Part shown: piece after piece, positions 6,584 to 6,636 of the stretch
Numbering within the stretch: position 1 is the stretch's first letter
Layout: each line of letters opens with the position of its first letter
Source: SKVR01 sp964410015
GTDB lineage: Bacteria; Bacteroidota; Bacteroidia; Bacteroidales; UBA7960
Direction of reading: 5' to 3'
DNA length: 6,636 bases
NCBI GenBank assembly: GCA_964410015.1
Contig: CAYPFV010000173.1
Coordinates: 1-6,636, forward strand
Notes under the pieces: generated by a model
The model's database searches: none
Seen by the model: the letters and a program-made list of their open reading frames with translations, nothing else
Told to the model about the DNA's origin: nothing
Program-made: the position numbers and the translations under genes

Positions 6584-6636
6584 TTGGAATTTCACGAACT
6601 AAATTTGAGCAAGCCACTACTGAATGCTCTTCAGGA
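6584..6636 (+). CDS. 5' end of a probable DEAD-box RNA helicase, TTG start
   Basis: Following an in-frame TAA at 6572-6574, the frame reads (TTG)EFHELNLSKPLLNALQ to the window edge. This closely resembles the start of bacterial DEAD-box RNA helicases, where F..LNLS.PLL.AL precedes the GY..PTPIQ Q motif; the Q motif itself would lie just outside. No ATG or GTG is available between the in-frame stop and this homology, so the start must be TTG, at 6584 (preferred, giving MEFHEL) or at 6575. The gene begins 15 bases after the protease stop on the same strand, with no room for a terminator, so it may be read through from the protease transcript or use a promoter inside the protease gene. The product would unwind or remodel RNA in the cytoplasm. 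The call rests on about 17 residues. Confidence 0.6.
   Translation, partial: MEFHELNLSKPLLNALQ

Overview
The window looks like chromosomal DNA of a member of the Bacteroidota. Three things point there: a BatA-type membrane protein with the N-terminal domain typical of that phylum, a secreted subtilase ending in a type IX secretion (T9SS) sorting domain, and AT-rich gene starts without Shine-Dalgarno sequences, one of them preceded by a TAnnTTTG-like -7 element. I cannot place it below phylum from sequence alone.

Layout: (1) bases 2-136 (+) are the 3' end of a gene whose product ends in an aromatic residue, as outer-membrane beta-barrels often do. (2) 137-459 is a convergent intergenic region. 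It contains a compact 131-bp element (230-360) with 16-bp terminal inverted repeats (15/16 match), a 6-bp flanking direct repeat AAGAAT, a subterminal hairpin and four CACAGAT repeats. This is the anatomy of a miniature inverted-repeat transposable element (MITE). (3) 460-2502 (-) encodes a 680-residue BatA/von Willebrand A-type inner-membrane protein. (4) 2503-3010 is a divergent, very AT-rich intergenic region. It holds a possible decayed coding remnant on the minus strand, a perfect 16-bp palindrome and the putative promoter of the protease. (5) 3011-6568 (+) encodes an 1185-residue secreted S8 protease with a propeptide, a complete catalytic set, several beta-rich accessory modules (including three tandem ~72-residue repeats) and a C-terminal T9SS type A sorting domain. 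(6) 6584-end (+) reads as the first residues of a DEAD-box RNA helicase with a TTG start, 15 bases after the protease stop.

The genes do not form an obvious pathway. The protease would be exported by Sec, carried over the outer membrane by T9SS and act at the surface or outside the cell. The BatA-type protein sits in the inner membrane facing the periplasm. The helicase acts on RNA in the cytoplasm and is linked to the protease only by close spacing. I see no convincing new multi-gene system; the most distinctive items are the MITE-like element, the protease's modular C-terminal half and the inferred TTG-started helicase.
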